From Planctomycetota bacterium (GTDB lineage Bacteria; Planctomycetota; Planctomycetia; Pirellulales; Pirellulaceae), in assembly GCA_029259935.1 (NCBI GenBank), contig JAJDEH010000403.1, positions 1 to 8,054 of the forward strand: a stretch of DNA of 8,054 nucleotides. Reading direction: 5' to 3'. The notes under the pieces were generated by a model. That model had not been told where the DNA came from. It was given only the letters and a program-made list of their open reading frames with translations, and made no database searches. Made by a program: the position numbers and the translations under genes. The stretch's first letter is position 1. Each line of letters opens with the position of its first letter. Below, piece after piece: positions 7,271 through 8,054 of this stretch.

Positions 7271-7326
7271 GATTCCGCGCGCTATCCGCTACTGATTTAT
7301 TCTCGTACAATTCGAACCGTGGGGCC
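7271..7326 (+). repeat. promoter-like 56-nt module, copy 2
   Basis: Diverged, gap-free copy of 7091-7146, starting exactly 180 bp later. The GCGCGCTATCCG block is unchanged, the -10-like hexamer is TACAAT (7306-7311), and the G-rich end GTGGGG is kept. The changes cluster in the spacer between the two blocks. It lies 120 nt before the zinc-ribbon membrane protein and could drive it. Confidence 0.6.
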
Positions 7327-7446
7327 AATGACCTTTTTCGCCGTTGCCCCGGCCACCTGATTTCACCAACTTCACGCCACGTATGTTACACACTTGCGAC
7401 TGCCCCGCTTTGCAACTTGGCTGAGCTTTACCATCAGACGCGACCC

Positions 7447-7785
7447 ATGAAGATCACTCAACTACCAAAATCGTGCCCGAACTGTGACAAGCCGTTCAGT
7501 ACCGTGCTGCGTCCCAAGCGAACTCCTCAAAAGAAAGCGGTGATGTTGTTCCTGGCCGGAATCGTGTTGACGATTGTCTGGGCTTTGGTCTTATTCGGCT
7601 TGGCAACACTCTCGCCGGTCGTGGTTGTGCCGCGTCACCCGATTGGGTTCGTGATCGCCGTGATTATCCTGTTCGCGCCCGGGCTGGCAATCGGAAGTTG
7701 GGCCATGAAACTGCCCAAAGTCGTTCGGCTCAACTGCAGCAAGTGCCAATGGTCGGACCGCTATGTGGTCGACAATCGCGGATGA
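7447..7785 (+). CDS. small zinc-ribbon membrane protein, function unknown
   Basis: A 112-residue protein. An N-terminal CPNC knuckle (Cys10, Cys13) is followed by a basic stretch (LRPKRTPQKK) and two hydrophobic segments, about residues 32-52 (VMLFLAGIVLTIVWALVLFG) and 66-88. A second pair, CSKC (Cys97, Cys100), comes just before the C-terminus. The two CxxC pairs on both sides of a membrane hairpin could form one cytoplasmic zinc site, since an even number of crossings puts both ends on the same side. The frame is open back to 7123, but that part overlaps the promoter-like module copy 2 and translates to composition typical of non-coding DNA, so ATG 7447 is chosen despite lacking a clear ribosome site. 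I do not recognise a named family. The ATPase gene follows after 84 nt. Confidence 0.72.
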   Translation: MKITQLPKSCPNCDKPFSTVLRPKRTPQKKAVMLFLAGIVLTIVWALVLFGLATLSPVVVVPRHPIGFVIAVIILFAPGLAIGSWAMKLPKVVRLNCSKCQWSDRYVVDNRG

Positions 7786-7869
7786 CAAGTTGTTCGTGCG
7801 CCGGTCGAGCGGCGGTCGGCGCGGCGAACGGCATTGGAGAATTAGTTCATCACATTGGATTACGAATTG

Positions 7870-8054
7870 ATGGAAAACTACGAGCAACTTGGGGCCTTCT
7901 ATCTTGGCAAGCAGTACGACTTGCAGCGCGCCCAGCCGCGGCCCGATCTGCTCCTTTATGATTCCAAGGATCTGACGACGCACGCGGTTTGCGTGGGGAT
8001 GACGGGCAGTGGCAAGACGGGGCTGTGTCTGTCGCTGCTGGAGGAAGCCGCCAT
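7870..8054 (+). CDS. P-loop ATPase (HerA/DUF87-like), N-terminal fragment
   Basis: The frame begins at ATG 7870 and leaves the right edge after 61 codons: [18 protein letters not shown], then [17 protein letters not shown], then the Walker A motif GMTGSGKT (residues 43-50) and [11 protein letters not shown]. The [21 protein letters not shown] arrangement is typical of large HerA/VirB4-type ATP-binding proteins that act as hexameric DNA or protein motors; planctomycetes and other bacteria carry long versions. The fragment is too short to tell which subfamily or whether a nuclease or membrane partner follows. An in-frame TAG at 7843-7845 limits the start to TTG 7855, TTG 7867 or ATG 7870; ATG is the natural choice, although GGAGA at 7836 is too far away to serve as a ribosome site. 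Confidence 0.85.
   Translation, partial: MENYEQLGAFYLGKQYDLQRAQPRPDLLLYDSKDLTTHAVCVGMTGSGKTGLCLSLLEEAA

Noticed and set aside
7123..7446. 108-residue extension of the membrane zinc-ribbon protein
   Set aside because: It starts inside the palindrome of module copy 1 and reads through copy 2; the composition does not look like protein.
6455..7859. Shared 12-mer CATCACATTGGA at 6455-6466 and 7848-7859
   Set aside because: About two exact 12-mer matches are expected by chance in a window of this length, and the flanks do not align.

Overview
The window reads as chromosomal DNA of a planctomycete, probably from the Pirellulales or a close relative. This is inferred, with no database search behind it. 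The clues are a secreted PQQ-type beta-propeller protein with the 'WAQWRGPQRDG' opening, a lysine-rich protein ending in a DUF2934-like domain, a small Lys-rich helix-turn-helix protein of a type I associate with planctomycetes, widely spaced genes with long non-coding gaps, and moderately high GC.

Layout: (1) 1-1307, minus strand: CTP synthase (pyrG), running off the left edge and missing its C-terminus. (2) 1308-1825: a 518-nt divergent intergenic region, unusually rich in inverted repeats, with a perfect 21-bp tandem duplication. (3) 1826-3919, plus strand: a GDP-L-fucose synthase followed by a GDP-mannose 4,6-dehydratase-like protein, the two steps from GDP-mannose to GDP-L-fucose. The dehydratase differs from the classical family at several conserved positions. 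(4) 4079-4405: small basic HTH protein. (5) 4602-5864: exported beta-propeller protein with a promoter-like region upstream, followed after 32 nt by a conserved zinc-ribbon protein of unknown function (5897-6406). (6) 6600-7055: histone-H1-like Lys/Ala-rich tail joined to a DUF2934-like domain. (7) 7056-7446: non-coding stretch holding two diverged copies of a 56-nt promoter-like module exactly 180 bp apart, one with a perfect palindrome over its TATAAT. (8) 7447-7785: small zinc-ribbon membrane protein. (9) 7870-8054: start of a P-loop ATPase, cut by the right edge.

Only the fucose pair forms a clear pathway unit. The rest looks like a series of mostly separate plus-strand transcription units. 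No tRNA, rRNA, CRISPR array, transposase or phage gene was seen. The most unusual material is non-coding: the structured pyrG/fucose intergenic region and the duplicated promoter-like module at 7091-7326. No complete new multi-gene system can be supported from this window alone.
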